DNA from: Phyllobacterium calauticae
GTDB lineage: Bacteria > Pseudomonadota > Alphaproteobacteria > Rhizobiales > Rhizobiaceae
DNA length: 64,000 nucleotides
NCBI RefSeq assembly: GCF_019991125.1
Contig: NZ_JAGENB010000009.1
Span: 62,001-126,000, forward strand
Reading direction: 5' to 3'
This document shows positions 25,648 to 34,596 of this stretch, piece by piece. Position 1 is the first letter of the stretch, and each line of letters starts with the position of its first letter. Under the pieces are notes generated by a model. That model worked only from the letters and a program-made list of their open reading frames with translations, searched no databases and was not told where the DNA came from. The translations under genes and the position numbers were made by a program.

Positions 25648-26234
25648 GGCTTCTGTGTCTTGCTCTGCATCGCTCCAAACAGTACCAGATTGGGATGAGG
25701 CATATCGGCATATGCCCATAGACCCGCTTTAGACTGCTTTGCCGTGGCTTCTGCCACAAGGTAGGGCATGTAGACAGGTTTAGCGTCGTTTGAAAAGGCC
25801 GCGAATGCAAAACCCTGGGTGATGAGGACCGTGCCAAGGTCGAGAGACTGATCTCCCACGTGGGAGGAACATACCACGAGTATTGTTGGTTCTTCGCCAG
25901 GTTTGGCCGCAGGCAATTGCGCTATGGGCGAGCAGGTGGGTTTGGTGTCTCGTATGATGGCTGCGAGCATTGCGAGCGAAACCGTTCCACAATCTTGCTT
26001 CAAACCAGACTTGTCTGTGTAGATCGTTCCACGGATGCAGGACTGGATGCCATAGAGGCGAAGTTTTTGTTTGCCTTGCTGCCAGGTATCACCAGTGAGG
26101 AACGATACATTGCTCTCAGGGATCCGGAACACTTGAGCGGAACCATTGGTCTTTGGGCCTTCTGTCTCCTGTGCGTGGGATGAGACAGAGGTGAGTGCCA
26201 CACATAGGGCAGCAATTGTGAATGATCGCTTCAA
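25644..26234 (-). CDS. Secreted thermonuclease-like protein, active site degenerate
   Basis: 196 residues with a signal peptide (about 1-21). The fold markers of the staphylococcal-nuclease family are visible (SFLTGDTW, LRLYGIQ, GTVLITQGFAFA, and AEATAKQSKAGLWAY at the end), but the catalytic Glu and the second Arg of the family (the DxPE and DRYGR motifs) are absent. Catalysis is therefore doubtful; a structural or immunity role in the transfer apparatus is possible. It belongs to the minus-strand arm divergent from virB1. Confidence 0.7.
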   Translation of the reverse strand: MKRSFTIAALCVALTSVSSHAQETEGPKTNGSAQVFRIPESNVSFLTGDTWQQGKQKLRLYGIQSCIRGTIYTDKSGLKQDCGTVSLAMLAAIIRDTKPTCSPIAQLPAAKPGEEPTILVVCSSHVGDQSLDLGTVLITQGFAFAAFSNDAKPVYMPYLVAEATAKQSKAGLWAYADMPHPNLVLFGAMQSKTQKP

Positions 26235-26306
26235 TTTGCATACTCCACGTTGCAGATTATAGATGGTTACGGGCTGAGAGGGCGGACAAGTCGTCCCTCG
26301 GACGAG

Positions 26307-26924
26307 TTATGGCTTCGCCAGCGCAATGCAATTTGTGCCATCGCTCGAATTAGTGATGCAACTGACATCATACCCAGCTCCAGACACCAGATATTTGCAC
26401 ACACTTGTTCCGGCACCGTCGGCGGTTCCAGGCGCGTTGCAATCCATTCCACTCTTTACAAGATTGTCAAGCTTTCCGCCTTTGCCGCATCCGAACTGGC
26501 AGGCCTTCAGGATTGATGACTGTGTAACGTTGGCACAGGTTCCCTTGTAACAGACTTCCTTTCCTATGGCGGAAGTCATGCCGTTTCTCTGGGCCTTGGC
26601 CCATTCTCTCTGTTGGTAGGGTATCCATGCTGCGACCTGAGCGGACGGATCATTGAGAAACTGTTGTGGTGTGCCGTTATAGAATTCCTGGAATGTGCCG
26701 CTATTGCAGAACTGGAATGCGCCGTAACAGGTCACACCATTCACGACTGGAGAGACGCTGGAAAAGCTTCCCTCGCTTTTGGAAACATTCTCCGCGTACT
26801 CGGCGCAGTTGCTCGGCATACCGGCGCGCATCAGACTGATCGCGCTTTCGCCTGCAAAGGCAATCGTACTTGTCATGGCCAGGAGAAAACCAGCATTTGC
26901 GAAAATGGAGCTGATTTTGATCAT
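26307..26924 (-). CDS. Secreted Cys-rich lysozyme-like protein of the T4SS arm
   Basis: 205 residues with a signal peptide (about 1-24). The centre resembles a lysozyme/transglycosylase-like fold (SEGSFSSVSPVVNGVTCYGAFQFCNSG, with a candidate acidic residue in SEGSF). About ten Cys in the mature part suggest disulfides. Its ATG overlaps the stop of the 26921 gene (ATGA). It may open peptidoglycan for the secretion channel, in addition to VirB1. The family call is tentative. Confidence 0.55.
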   Translation of the reverse strand: MIKISSIFANAGFLLAMTSTIAFAGESAISLMRAGMPSNCAEYAENVSKSEGSFSSVSPVVNGVTCYGAFQFCNSGTFQEFYNGTPQQFLNDPSAQVAAWIPYQQREWAKAQRNGMTSAIGKEVCYKGTCANVTQSSILKACQFGCGKGGKLDNLVKSGMDCNAPGTADGAGTSVCKYLVSGAGYDVSCITNSSDGTNCIALAKP

Positions 26925-27373
26925 TTGCTGGTCTTCACATCATAGGTACCGGTGAAGGGCTTAGCAGCCTCATCCAATTCCTGTGTCGTGATCTTTTTGT
27001 AGTTCAGAGAAAGGATTGCGGTTCCGCCAAGCATAACTTGAGGGTTGGCGACCACCGTTGTTTGGCCATCGCTTGACTTGTGGACAAGCAATGTCGTGCA
27101 CATGGTCTGCATATTGCAATCGCCTGACGTCTGCGACAACAACCACTCACCCGACGGCGTTATAATACGAGCCGTATAGATGTCTGGATGGCGAGGTGGA
27201 TTTCCATACGCGACCAGATCCTGCGTATCCCATACTTTGTCGGGATCTTCGCTGGCGTTCTTAGTGGTGAGCTGGAGATTGAGTTTGTAACCGTCGTCGG
27301 CGTGTGCAGGCAGGGTTGGAATGCTTGTCGAGATCAGGATCGCCGACATTATTAATCGAAACCTTGGATTCAT
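26921..27373 (-). CDS. Secreted protein of unknown function
   Basis: 150 residues with a signal peptide (about 1-25, ending AHA-DD). The mature part is a probable beta-rich domain (YTARIITPSGEWLLSQTSGDCNMQTMCTTLLVHKSSDG, then QVMLGGTAILSLNYKK) with two Cys. ATGA overlaps on both sides show tight coupling in the accessory arm. No family. Confidence 0.7.
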   Translation of the reverse strand: MNPRFRLIMSAILISTSIPTLPAHADDGYKLNLQLTTKNASEDPDKVWDTQDLVAYGNPPRHPDIYTARIITPSGEWLLSQTSGDCNMQTMCTTLLVHKSSDGQTTVVANPQVMLGGTAILSLNYKKITTQELDEAAKPFTGTYDVKTSK

Positions 27374-27720
27374 CGTAGTTTCCTTTGGAGATAATGCAGG
27401 ATCTTGCGACCGCTGTCATAGGTGAGAAAACACAGTGCGCAGGTCATGAGATAGGCCATACGCACGGTGCGCCAGGCAAAATACGCGGCGATGCAGCCCA
27501 TTACGGCGATGATGACTGTTTCATAGGGCCGTGTGATTGGATCGGAAGTGACAGCCATAACCCATTGGACGAGAGCATTGACCCAAAGTCCGGCCGTCGC
27601 CAACGCGCCCAATAAAAGTATTGCCGGTCCAACCGGTCCAGCCCCTTGAGGCCCGTAAGGCATGACCGGATCGAAATAGTATACGTCTCGAATTTGCTTC
27701 TCAATTTCATCATTACGCAT
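27370..27720 (-). CDS. Small membrane protein of the T4SS arm
   Basis: 116 residues from the ATG at 27720 (GGAG upstream). Two or three membrane helices (about 28-48, 58-75, 80-100). The start of the mature chain is Pro/Gly-rich (FDPVMPYGPQGAGPVGPA). It is probably an inner-membrane component. No family recognised. Confidence 0.7.
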   Translation of the reverse strand: MRNDEIEKQIRDVYYFDPVMPYGPQGAGPVGPAILLLGALATAGLWVNALVQWVMAVTSDPITRPYETVIIAVMGCIAAYFAWRTVRMAYLMTCALCFLTYDSGRKILHYLQRKLR

Positions 27721-27830
27721 GGTGGACAGCTCCTTTTTCGCAAGGCCCAAGTAGCATTTTTACGATCTGGATGGTACCTACCGTGGTGATCATGTTACTG
27801 TTTTTCTTGAACTTTCGTCCGGACCGATGC

Positions 27831-28397
27831 CTACTTGTTCAAATCAAACCAAAAGCGTTGTTTAACGCCCTTACTGTTCGGAATGTCGAAGTAATAAGGC
27901 TTGGTACGAACTTTCCGCTCTTGGGTCTGTATGAGCTCACAAGACGATCCGTTGTGGCCGCTATCTGAATAAACTTCTCTCGTCGCGATACCCTCGCTCG
28001 ACGCTTTTGCTGCATCGCGAGCTGCCTTAGATCCGCAGCTTCCCAGATTGCGCGTACAGACATTTTGCGCTGAATTTGATCCATGCCCGCTTGAGGTATC
28101 TGAGCTGGTTGGGGACCACCCCTCAGGGCAAGGCTCGTAAGGCTCCAGTCCAGGTTTACCCGCGTTACCCTCTTTGCAAATTGGCCAGGAGAAACCGGGG
28201 AGCGACATCGCTGCGATCAGCTTTTGCATCGGTGGAACGCAGTAGGGCACACCGTGCCATGACGGAGTTTCAGAGGCGGCGCAGAGAAGTACCTGACAGC
28301 CCCATGAGGCGTCGGCTGCCTGGGATGGAACACTCGCCGTCAGCATTAGGCCTGCCGCACCAATCGATGCCAATAAGCCACTACCCAGTATTTTCAT
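27831..28397 (-). CDS. Secreted Cys-rich TrbM-like protein
   Basis: 188 residues from the ATG at 28397, chosen because GAGGGA precedes it and the next residues form a signal peptide (about 1-25). The mature part has paired Cys and Pro-rich elements (WGCQVLLCAASETPSWHGVPYCVPPMQKLIAAMSLPGF) similar to the TrbM group of conjugation proteins. It is the first gene of the minus arm, divergent from virB1 across 194 bp. Role in transfer inferred from position. Confidence 0.6.
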   Translation of the reverse strand: MKILGSGLLASIGAAGLMLTASVPSQAADASWGCQVLLCAASETPSWHGVPYCVPPMQKLIAAMSLPGFSWPICKEGNAGKPGLEPYEPCPEGWSPTSSDTSSGHGSNSAQNVCTRNLGSCGSKAARDAAKASSEGIATREVYSDSGHNGSSCELIQTQERKVRTKPYYFDIPNSKGVKQRFWFDLNK

Positions 28398-28456
28398 GTG
28401 ATCCCTCATTTGATGCCAAAAATATCTGTTGCTAGGATTATATTTCAATATATATA

Positions 28457-28498
28457 TGATAATGAACTTCGTCAATGTTTGGCAATCCGACGTTATCA
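28457..28498. promoter_or_regulatory. Dyad in the divergent transfer promoter
   Basis: Nested inverted repeats between the TrbM-like gene and virB1: TGATAA with TTATCA outside and CGTC with GACG inside. A good position for a regulator of both arms; identity unknown. Confidence 0.4.
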
Positions 28499-28591
28499 TG
28501 CGGATCACACAGACACCTTAGGGCAATATCCGCCAATAGAATTAGGCTGATACATAACCTTTTTGTAGAATTAATAGGTGAGGAAGGCAAT

Positions 28592-29530
28592 ATGGTTCGA
28601 TCGGGGTGGGCTATCGGAGCAACAGCGTTGGCAATGAGCGGTTCTGCTTTAGCAGCGTCGACGGCTATGATCCCCGACAGTTCCCCGGTCCCAGTTTCTG
28701 TCATCGAAGATCAAAACTCCGATTTGATCACGAAAAGGGTTATCGAGGCTTCTACTCTGAGCGCATCGGAGGCTTCGCATCCGCAAGCGAATATAATTAT
28801 GCCGATGTCTCCTGTAACTGCCTCGCCAAAGGGCCAGGCGGGCAACGTAGTGCCTCAGCCAGCTGTTCGCTCTATCATGTCAGGCACTTCGGACATTTCA
28901 CCTAAATCGGCTGGGCGCTGCCAAGACAGCGAAATTGACCTTGCGACCGTAAAGTCCATGATCGAGACCGAGGCAGAGCGGCAAAAGGCCGACCCCAAAC
29001 TTGCACTGGCGATTGCCGACCAAGAATCCGGTTTTGGCGCGAATGTTAATTCCAGTGCCGGCGCGCGCGGGATCATGCAACTGATGCCTGCCACAGCGGC
29101 GCACTATGGCGTCACCGATATATGCGATGCAGCGCAGAACATCCGTGGTGGCATCGCCTTCCTGAATGACCTCAACGTTACATTTGGCGGCAACATCATG
29201 CTGATGGTCGCGGCTTATAATTCTGGCGAGGACCGCGTGCTGAAGACGGGCGGCATTCCTTCGATCTCCGAGACGGTCAACTACACGGCTCGCGTCACGA
29301 ATGCCTATTACGGCTTTGACAATACGCTGAAAGGCGGCAAGCGCGCCAAATCAAATGTTGCACCCAACAATATGGGACACCTGTCGTCTGGAGTGACTGA
29401 ACTTCCGGTTCAGACAGTCAGCGATGGATCTCCGATTCCAATCAACCAACAACAAACCGCGACAACCAAATCCGGGGGGCAGGCAGGACGCCAGCAATGG
29501 ATTGGTGGATCGGTCCTCTATGTTCAATAG
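28592..29530 (+). CDS. virB1: VirB1-like lytic transglycosylase
   Basis: 312 residues from the ATG at 28592 (GAGGAAGG upstream; the frame is open further back without a signal peptide). Signal peptide about 1-21. The SLT domain spans about 125-240: catalytic Glu in ADQESGFG, then GARGIMQLMPATAAHYGV and VAAYNSGEDRV. It cuts peptidoglycan so the channel can assemble. First gene of the plus arm. Confidence 0.92.
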   Translation: MVRSGWAIGATALAMSGSALAASTAMIPDSSPVPVSVIEDQNSDLITKRVIEASTLSASEASHPQANIIMPMSPVTASPKGQAGNVVPQPAVRSIMSGTSDISPKSAGRCQDSEIDLATVKSMIETEAERQKADPKLALAIADQESGFGANVNSSAGARGIMQLMPATAAHYGVTDICDAAQNIRGGIAFLNDLNVTFGGNIMLMVAAYNSGEDRVLKTGGIPSISETVNYTARVTNAYYGFDNTLKGGKRAKSNVAPNNMGHLSSGVTELPVQTVSDGSPIPINQQQTATTKSGGQAGRQQWIGGSVLYVQ

Positions 29531-29540
29531 GAGAGAAAGC

Positions 29541-29873
29541 ATGAAATTCATCCATAAAACCCGCGTTATGAATGTAAGCTGCGCTGCACTGATGATCGCT
29601 TTTGCAGTGGCGGGAAATCCAGAGATTTCAGCTGCCGCCGGCAGTGGCGGTGCTGTGTTCCAGCCAATCAATAATGTGTTCCAGCAGGTTCTCACATTCA
29701 TGACCGGAACATTTGCAACGACGGCAGCGACGATCGCTGTTGGCGCTGTTGGCTATCTTGCCCTGACGAGCCGGGTTCCCTGGTCATGGCTGTTTTCCAT
29801 TGTTGTCGGCGTCGCCTTTATTTTCGGCGGTGCGCAACTCGTATCTTCAATCTCTGGCGGGATCGGTAATTAA
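29541..29873 (+). CDS. virB2: VirB2-like pilin
   Basis: 110 residues from the ATG at 29541 (GGAGAG upstream). A long signal sequence is followed by AAAGSGG and two hydrophobic helices (FATTAATIAVGAVGYLAL and WLFSIVVGVAFIFGGAQLV), the VirB2 architecture. Forms the T-pilus. Confidence 0.93.
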   Translation: MKFIHKTRVMNVSCAALMIAFAVAGNPEISAAAGSGGAVFQPINNVFQQVLTFMTGTFATTAATIAVGAVGYLALTSRVPWSWLFSIVVGVAFIFGGAQLVSSISGGIGN

Positions 29874-29876
29874 CCC

Positions 29877-30182
29877 ATGAGTATGGAAAATACCGACCAG
29901 GAAAAGCCGCAAGCTGTCCCGCTCGTCCTTGGCCTGACACGGCCACGCATGCTGTGGGGAATTCCCTGGGGCCTGTTCGTGGCAGAAATCGTTCTCGTGT
30001 TGATGGTCTTTCTCAACACCAAAAATCTTCTGATGTTCCTGCTCATCCTCCCGATGCACGCGGCTTCCTACGTGCTGACGATCAAGGATGTCCGGCTTGT
30101 CGATATCATCCGTGTTCGGCTTTCAAAATGTGCCGGAACCCGCAATCGCGGTTTCTGGGGCGGCAATTCCTACACGCATTGA
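29877..30182 (+). CDS. virB3: VirB3-like inner-membrane protein
   Basis: 101 residues with the VirB3 pattern: a polar start, LGLTRPRMLWGIPW, two adjacent hydrophobic helices (about 32-65) and a basic tail. Four bp after virB2. It links the pilin to the VirB4 ATPase. Confidence 0.92.
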   Translation: MSMENTDQEKPQAVPLVLGLTRPRMLWGIPWGLFVAEIVLVLMVFLNTKNLLMFLLILPMHAASYVLTIKDVRLVDIIRVRLSKCAGTRNRGFWGGNSYTH

Positions 30183-30190
30183 GGAATAAA

Positions 30191-32608
30191 ATGGCGATAC
30201 AACGTGCTGTTCGTAGTTCACTGGAATTTGGTGCAATTGCCGCACGTGAGAAGAAGGTCTCTTCTCACGTACCTTACGTACGGCACGTTGACGAAAACAC
30301 ACTTCGCACCAAGGACGGAATGATCCTGTCAGTCATCAAGATTGATGGTTTCTGCCACCAGACAGCAGATCAAATCGAAATCGATATGAAGGCGAATGTG
30401 CGCAACACCTTGATGCGTTCACTCAGCGACAGCCGATATGCCGTCTACAGCCACATAATCAGGCGGCGCATTCATCCTCAAACGACTGGATCCTTCACTA
30501 ATCCGTTCTGCCGCGAATTGAATGACCGATACATGTACGGCCTCTCCGAAAAACGCATGTATGTGAATGATCTCTATCTGACGATCATACGCCGAGGATT
30601 TCAGGGAAAAGTTGGCTTCGCGGACGCTTTTGTATCACGCTTTCGCAAGGCCGCCGGTGTTTCTGCCGATGTCCTCGATCGCGAAGCCAGACAGGAACTA
30701 CGCGAACAGGTCGCCAATATTCAAAAAGATATGGCCGAATACGGGGCGCGCATCCTGACCGTGGTCGAACGCAAAGGCAGCGTATTTTCACAGCCGCTTG
30801 AATTCCTGGCGCAGCTCCTCAATGGCGCACAGGAAATTCCTATGCTTCTGCCTCGCATGGGGTTTGACGAATATCTGCCAACACGGCGCATCACTTTTGG
30901 CAAAAAACAACTTGAGTTGCGCGGTGCTGTAGATCGGGAAACACGCTTCGGATCGATGGTATCCGTGCGCGAATACACCTCCTGGACAGTCTCAGGTGTA
31001 CTCGACGGCCTGTTGAAGATACCGGGTGAATTCATCGCTACGCAATCGTTCGCCTTGCAGGATCGCGCCCCGGTCATGGCCGAAATCGCCAAGATCGAAC
31101 GCCAGATCGCCGCTTCAGACGAGGCCGGGACATCTCTTGAACAGGCCATTAATACGGCGCGTGACGAGATCGTCAACGGCCGTGCGGTCATGGGGTATCA
31201 CCATCTGACGGTTATGGCGATCGGCGACAGCTTGAAGGAATTGGAGACCTGCGTCCAGGCGGTAACCAAGGAAATTCAGAATACCGGCATGGTTTCCGTT
31301 CGGGAAGATTTGAATGCTGAGCCAGCCTTCTGGGCACAGCTGCCCGGTAATTTCGCATACATTGCTCGCCGGGCCATGATTTCATCTCGCAATTTCTGTG
31401 GCCTCGCATCGTTCCATAACTTTGCCGTGGGCAAGCGTGAAGGCAACCATTGGGGGCCGGCAATAGCCCTGCTGCAGACGACTTCGATGACACCATACTT
31501 TTTCAATTTCCATCGGCGCCAGGTCGGCAACTTCACGGTGACCGGTCCAACAGGATCAGGCAAAACGGTCGGTCTGTCTTTCCTGATGGCACAGGCGATG
31601 CGGATACATCCGCAACCTCGCTGCGCCTTCTTCGACAAGGACCGCGGGGCCGATGTCTTCATTCGGGCGATGGGTGGCCAATACGAGGTTTTGGAGCCAG
31701 GGATTCCTACCGGCTTCAATCCGCTGCAGCTTGAGGGAAGTCCCAGCGATCGGGATTTCGTGCTCAATCTGCTCCGCTATCTTGTGCGCCCGAGGGACGG
31801 ACGCACGGACCTATCAGCTGAACAGGAGAAAATTTTGGAGTCTGCGGTCCAGCAGATTTTCCAGATCCCTGTGCATGAGCGGAAATTCTCCGAAGTTTCT
31901 CATCTTCTGCGTGGCGGCGAGCAAGCCGGACACGACGATCTTGCATCACGATTTGATATCTGGTGCGACACACGCGGCTGGCTGTTCAACAATCCTGCCG
32001 ACCTCTGGGACGATGACAAGGGGATATTTGGTTTTGACCTGACCAAGGTCCTGGACGATCCCGATATCCGGACGGCGGCACTCGGCTACATCTTCCATCG
32101 CATTGAGGGCATGCTGGACGGCAAGACGCCGATGATGCTGTTCATTGATGAGGGCTGGAAGATCCTCAATGACGATAAGTTCTCCGGGTTTGTCACCGAT
32201 AAACTGAAAACCATCCGCAAACTTAACGGTATTGTCGGTTTTGGTACGCAGTCGGCCAAAGATATTGTGTCATCGAAGATGGCGCACACGCTGCTTGAGC
32301 AGACGCCAACAAACATCTTCTTTCCAAATCCGCGGGCCGATGTTGAAAGCTATATCGATGGCTTCAAACTATCGCGCGCTGAGTACGATTGGATTCTCAA
32401 TACTCCTCCAGAGGCGCGGCAATTCCTCATCAAGCATGACCACGATAGCGTGATTGCCACGCTCGATCTCTCCCAGATGCTCGATTTCGTCAAGGTACTC
32501 TCAGGTAACGAAGCCAGCGTTACCGAGTGTGCGGAGTTGCGCGAACGCCATGGCGATGCCCCTGAGAACTGGCTCCCTTATTTTTGCCGATGGAGGACTG
32601 AAGCATGA
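30191..32608 (+). CDS. virB4: VirB4 ATPase
   Basis: 805 residues from the ATG at 30191 with GAGGAATAAA upstream. The C-terminal ATPase domain holds Walker A GPTGSGKT (about 451-458) and Walker B MMLFIDEGWKIL (about 647-658). It powers pilus assembly and substrate passage at the inner membrane. Length is in the normal range (about 780-830). Confidence 0.96.
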   Translation: MAIQRAVRSSLEFGAIAAREKKVSSHVPYVRHVDENTLRTKDGMILSVIKIDGFCHQTADQIEIDMKANVRNTLMRSLSDSRYAVYSHIIRRRIHPQTTGSFTNPFCRELNDRYMYGLSEKRMYVNDLYLTIIRRGFQGKVGFADAFVSRFRKAAGVSADVLDREARQELREQVANIQKDMAEYGARILTVVERKGSVFSQPLEFLAQLLNGAQEIPMLLPRMGFDEYLPTRRITFGKKQLELRGAVDRETRFGSMVSVREYTSWTVSGVLDGLLKIPGEFIATQSFALQDRAPVMAEIAKIERQIAASDEAGTSLEQAINTARDEIVNGRAVMGYHHLTVMAIGDSLKELETCVQAVTKEIQNTGMVSVREDLNAEPAFWAQLPGNFAYIARRAMISSRNFCGLASFHNFAVGKREGNHWGPAIALLQTTSMTPYFFNFHRRQVGNFTVTGPTGSGKTVGLSFLMAQAMRIHPQPRCAFFDKDRGADVFIRAMGGQYEVLEPGIPTGFNPLQLEGSPSDRDFVLNLLRYLVRPRDGRTDLSAEQEKILESAVQQIFQIPVHERKFSEVSHLLRGGEQAGHDDLASRFDIWCDTRGWLFNNPADLWDDDKGIFGFDLTKVLDDPDIRTAALGYIFHRIEGMLDGKTPMMLFIDEGWKILNDDKFSGFVTDKLKTIRKLNGIVGFGTQSAKDIVSSKMAHTLLEQTPTNIFFPNPRADVESYIDGFKLSRAEYDWILNTPPEARQFLIKHDHDSVIATLDLSQMLDFVKVLSGNEASVTECAELRERHGDAPENWLPYFCRWRTEA

Positions 32609-33378
32609 CAATGAATCTGCGTTTCAGTACTGCAAGTCTGTTCGTTTGCCTGTCGCTTCCGGCTTTCGCCCAAGTTCCCACCAATGACGCGGATCGAACG
32701 GGCAAAGAATCCAACACGCAGGTCTGCATGGAACGGGCCCGGACCTACAAGAAGCGGACAGAAAGCCCGACCAATGGGGTTCGGGGAAGCTTTGCGGACC
32801 AGGGCGGCGGCGGATCACTGTCACAATCGGGCGGCGGTAACATCATGGGTGGCGCTCTCAGCGGCACGAGTGTTGGCGGTGTGGATCTTGCCGGCATCAT
32901 GGCAGTCGTGGGCGGCGTGGCTGCCCTGAAATCCAACAATGCCGGCCAGGTGATAGGTGCCCTTAGCGCTGTCAGCGCCGCCATCGAGCAGAACCAAAGC
33001 GGCTTGGCTAACCAAGGTCAGGCCATCGGTTCTGTCAACTCCATTCAAGGCGCGTTTGAACAGAATTCATCCGGCCGTCTGTCCGAAGCGGGATTATGGG
33101 GACAAGCGGTGCAGGGCGGCACGACACGGCTTCAGCTGCAAAACCAGCAATTGCTCGACCAAACGGCGGCGGCAAGCGCGACCGCCAATATCATGAACTA
33201 CGACAAGTCAAAGGTACGGCTTGTCGATGATGGCAAGGTCAAGTCCGACAATTCTGAGAATGTTTCAACCGGCACTACCGACCTCGATGCCATTCAAAAG
33301 GAATTGGCGCGGCTTCAGGCGGAGGCCGCGAAAAACGCGCTGACAAATCCAAGTTCAACCCCGAGCCAAGGAAACTGA
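32605..33378 (+). CDS. VirB5-like secreted protein, first
   Basis: 257 residues with a signal peptide (about 1-22, ending FAQ). The start has a Cys (NTQVCMERARTYKKR) and the middle is Gly/Ser-rich and repetitive. Near residues 195-208 it has IMNYDKSKVRLV, a motif shared with the two next proteins. ATGA overlap with virB4. It resembles the VirB5-type minor pilins loosely; alternatively a separate pilus-associated protein. Confidence 0.65.
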   Translation: MTMNLRFSTASLFVCLSLPAFAQVPTNDADRTGKESNTQVCMERARTYKKRTESPTNGVRGSFADQGGGGSLSQSGGGNIMGGALSGTSVGGVDLAGIMAVVGGVAALKSNNAGQVIGALSAVSAAIEQNQSGLANQGQAIGSVNSIQGAFEQNSSGRLSEAGLWGQAVQGGTTRLQLQNQQLLDQTAAASATANIMNYDKSKVRLVDDGKVKSDNSENVSTGTTDLDAIQKELARLQAEAAKNALTNPSSTPSQGN

Positions 33379-33380
33379 TC

Positions 33381-34133
33381 ATGCAACGCAAGACAACTTC
33401 TCTTTGTCGCAACATCGGCATCGGCGCTAGCGTCCTCATCGGTGCGCTGACATTGGCGGGCACGGCCAATGCGCAAGTGCCGGTCAAGGACGATGCGACG
33501 CTCGAACAGGCGACTAAAACAGCCGCGCATACGTCCGAGATAATGAAGTCGAACAGCAATATCCTCGATACGGTCAACAAGACATTGGAAGCCGTAACGG
33601 GTAACCGGTCCACGTCGAACATTGCCAATGCGGCACTCGGCTCCGGGTTTTCGATGGGTGGCGCCCCTGACTTTGGGTCACTGATGGGGGGGCAGATGTC
33701 CTGGGGCAATCTTGGCGAGTTCGGGAAAACGGCTGCGACCATTTTGAACGCGCTCAATCTGGTGAAGTCGCTTTCAGGCAAGTCGGACTCGGGAAGCTTC
33801 TCTGGGTCGGACAGGGCCTATCAGAGTGCTGTGAATACGGCGTCGGCCCTGCAGGGCATGATATCCGGTACGCAATCGAGCGCACGCCAGCGTAGCCAAG
33901 CGTTCCAGCAGGCCGGGCAACTGATCGGCACAGCCCCCGATATCAAGGGCTCCATCGATCAGAATTCTCAGCTGCAGACCCAGACAGCACAGACTGTCAA
34001 TGAACTGATCGGCGTCATGAATGCGGGCAATGCGGCTTTGAATGCGCAGCAGATGCAGGAACTCGCGGCACAGGCCCAGTCGGCCAAGATCATGAGCTAC
34101 GACGCTTCCAAGGCGAGGTTCGTCGCACCATGA
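33381..34133 (+). CDS. virB5: VirB5-like protein, second
   Basis: 250 residues with a signal peptide (about 1-30, ending ANAQ) and the usual VirB5 start QVPVKDDATLEQATKTAAHTSEIM. The centre is helical with Gln/Ser-rich coils. It ends AKIMSYDASKARFVAP. VirB5 is a minor pilus component at the tip. Two bp after the previous gene. Confidence 0.8.
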   Translation: MQRKTTSLCRNIGIGASVLIGALTLAGTANAQVPVKDDATLEQATKTAAHTSEIMKSNSNILDTVNKTLEAVTGNRSTSNIANAALGSGFSMGGAPDFGSLMGGQMSWGNLGEFGKTAATILNALNLVKSLSGKSDSGSFSGSDRAYQSAVNTASALQGMISGTQSSARQRSQAFQQAGQLIGTAPDIKGSIDQNSQLQTQTAQTVNELIGVMNAGNAALNAQQMQELAAQAQSAKIMSYDASKARFVAP

Positions 34134-34348
34134 TGAATTTTCTTAAGCTTCTCGGTCAGTGGAAAGTGATCCTGCTTCTGACGGGTGCACTCCTGTTGCT
34201 GGCTTATGCGCTGACGGACGTCTCCAGCGTGCTCAAAGAAGATGTGTCTCTTCGTCAGCAATCAATTGATGCAGATAAGGCCGTCGCCGACAAGACGAAG
34301 AAGATCATGGACTATGACCCGTCAAAGGCGCGGTTGGTGAAGCCATGA
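34130..34348 (+). CDS. Small single-pass membrane protein with the shared motif
   Basis: 72 residues. One membrane helix (about 12-30) then a short helical part and the ending KKIMDYDPSKARLVKP, which repeats the C-terminus of the VirB5-like protein before it. ATGA overlaps on both sides. Probably anchors or chaperones the neighbouring VirB5-like proteins; that is inferred. Confidence 0.8.
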   Translation: MMNFLKLLGQWKVILLLTGALLLLAYALTDVSSVLKEDVSLRQQSIDADKAVADKTKKIMDYDPSKARLVKP

Positions 34349-34593
34349 CCAGAATCTGCCGTCCAGATCATCTCATCGCGGTCCTCGTTGCCGGTCTTGC
34401 TTTGTTGGTCCTGCCAGCATGTGCCGGTCACAAGGAACTGAAAGCTCCGTGTTCGGCGGGATTGCAGCCTTATTCATATTGGTCCGGATCGGCATTCGCC
34501 TCGATGGGCTGCGGAGCAATGCTTGACGTCAACCCGCTGCCGGCGATGCCAGCTGCACTGGTCCCACCCGATTCAGTCATTCCGGAGAATTAA
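34345..34593 (+). CDS. Lipoprotein in the VirB7 or entry-exclusion position
   Basis: 82 residues with a lipobox (LLVLPAC; Cys at about 27), then GHKELKAPCSAGL. In pKM101-like systems the lipoprotein between the VirB5 and VirB6 genes is the entry-exclusion protein, while VirB7 lies after VirB6. No lipoprotein is found after virB6 here, so this one could be VirB7 instead. ATGA overlap with the gene before. Confidence 0.8.
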   Translation: MTRICRPDHLIAVLVAGLALLVLPACAGHKELKAPCSAGLQPYSYWSGSAFASMGCGAMLDVNPLPAMPAALVPPDSVIPEN

Positions 34594-34596
34594 AAA

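Noticed and set aside
27771-27795. Possible fourth copy of the 21-bp palindrome
   Set aside because: Only the central CCGTGGTGAT matches; the arms are not symmetric.
20761-28508. An 18-bp near match (GGCAATCCGACG then TATCA) between the HTH gene and the transfer promoter
   Set aside because: A 17-of-18 match is expected a few times by chance among all pairs of positions in 64 kb; no longer similarity was seen.
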